DNA of 5,327 nt from an uncultured bacterium (GTDB lineage: Bacteria > Planctomycetota > DG-23 > SLPQ01), in NCBI GenBank assembly GCA_937863625.1, contig CALMGO010000626.1:1-5327 (forward strand). Reading direction: 5' to 3'. Both the position numbers and the translations under genes were made by a program. The notes under the pieces were generated by a model that was not told where the DNA came from, did not search any database, and saw only the letters and a program-made list of their open reading frames with translations. Positions 5,273 to 5,327 of the stretch are shown here, piece by piece. Numbering within the stretch: the stretch's first letter is position 1; the number at the start of each line of letters is the position of its first letter.

Positions 5273-5327
5273 ATGTTCAGGCTGGCCGATCTGATATCCA
5301 AAGACAGAATCGTTGAACTCAAGGGCA
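5273..5327 (+). CDS. Probable PTS IIA (PtsN/fructose-type) protein, first 18 codons only
   Basis: GGAGG (5259-5263) lies 9 nt before an ATG whose frame stays open to the window end and encodes MFRLADLISKDRIVELKG. A short basic/hydrophobic start of the form L-x-D-L-I-S-x-D-R-I-V-x-L-K is typical of PTS EIIA type-2 domains (PtsN-like). These are phosphorylated on a histidine about 60-70 residues in and either pass phosphate to sugars or act as regulators. The active-site histidine is outside the window, so function is not confirmed. Gene presence is well supported by the Shine-Dalgarno and open frame; the family rests on 18 residues and could be wrong. Confidence 0.5.
   Translation, partial: MFRLADLISKDRIVELKG

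Noticed and set aside
1..5327. tRNA, rRNA, insertion sequence or prophage signatures
   Set aside because: I found no cloverleaf-like sequence, transposase, terminal inverted repeats with target duplication, or integrase anywhere in the window.

Overview
The window is about 55-60% GC by eye and looks like bacterial chromosome. It has tightly spaced genes with clear Shine-Dalgarno sequences, divergent and convergent gene pairs, and an intrinsic terminator. No taxon can be fixed from the sequence. The folate- and acetyl-homoserine-independent homocysteine genes point to an anaerobe living with free sulfide. The dispersed-repeat style of the convergent spacer and the esterase would fit a PVC-type or related candidate phylum, but that is a guess.

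Layout, left to right. (1) Minus strand, running off the left edge: the first 125 residues of an alpha/beta-hydrolase of the acetylxylan-esterase or dienelactone-hydrolase-like kind. (2) A 477-bp divergent spacer with a likely minus-strand promoter and a 15-bp palindrome, and no gene I can support. (3) Plus strand, 855-3232: a three-gene operon with 2-3 bp gaps. It encodes a DUF39/COG1900 homocysteine biosynthesis protein, a UPF0280/COG2122 ApbE-like protein and a NIL-domain 2x[4Fe-4S] ferredoxin. It ends at a strong hairpin terminator. (4) A 358-bp convergent spacer holding that terminator, a second hairpin, two copies of a 29-bp palindromic repeat and a 9-nt-periodic pyrimidine-rich tract. 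(5) Minus strand, 3591-5048: a full-length MATE efflux transporter, apparently without a Shine-Dalgarno sequence and possibly leaderless. (6) Plus strand at the right edge: the first 18 codons of a gene resembling a PTS IIA (PtsN-like) protein.

How the genes work together: the central operon is the strongest and most interesting content. The three families are known to act together in reductive sulfuration of L-aspartate semialdehyde to homocysteine, using sulfide or persulfide sulfur and reducing equivalents through the ferredoxin. Here all three are in one compact transcription unit, and the DUF39 protein lacks the C-terminal CBS pair found in some archaeal homologues. The esterase, MATE transporter and PTS-like gene show no evident functional tie to it. 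I see no mobile element, CRISPR array, rRNA or tRNA, and no clearly undescribed system. The least explained part is the repeat-rich convergent spacer.
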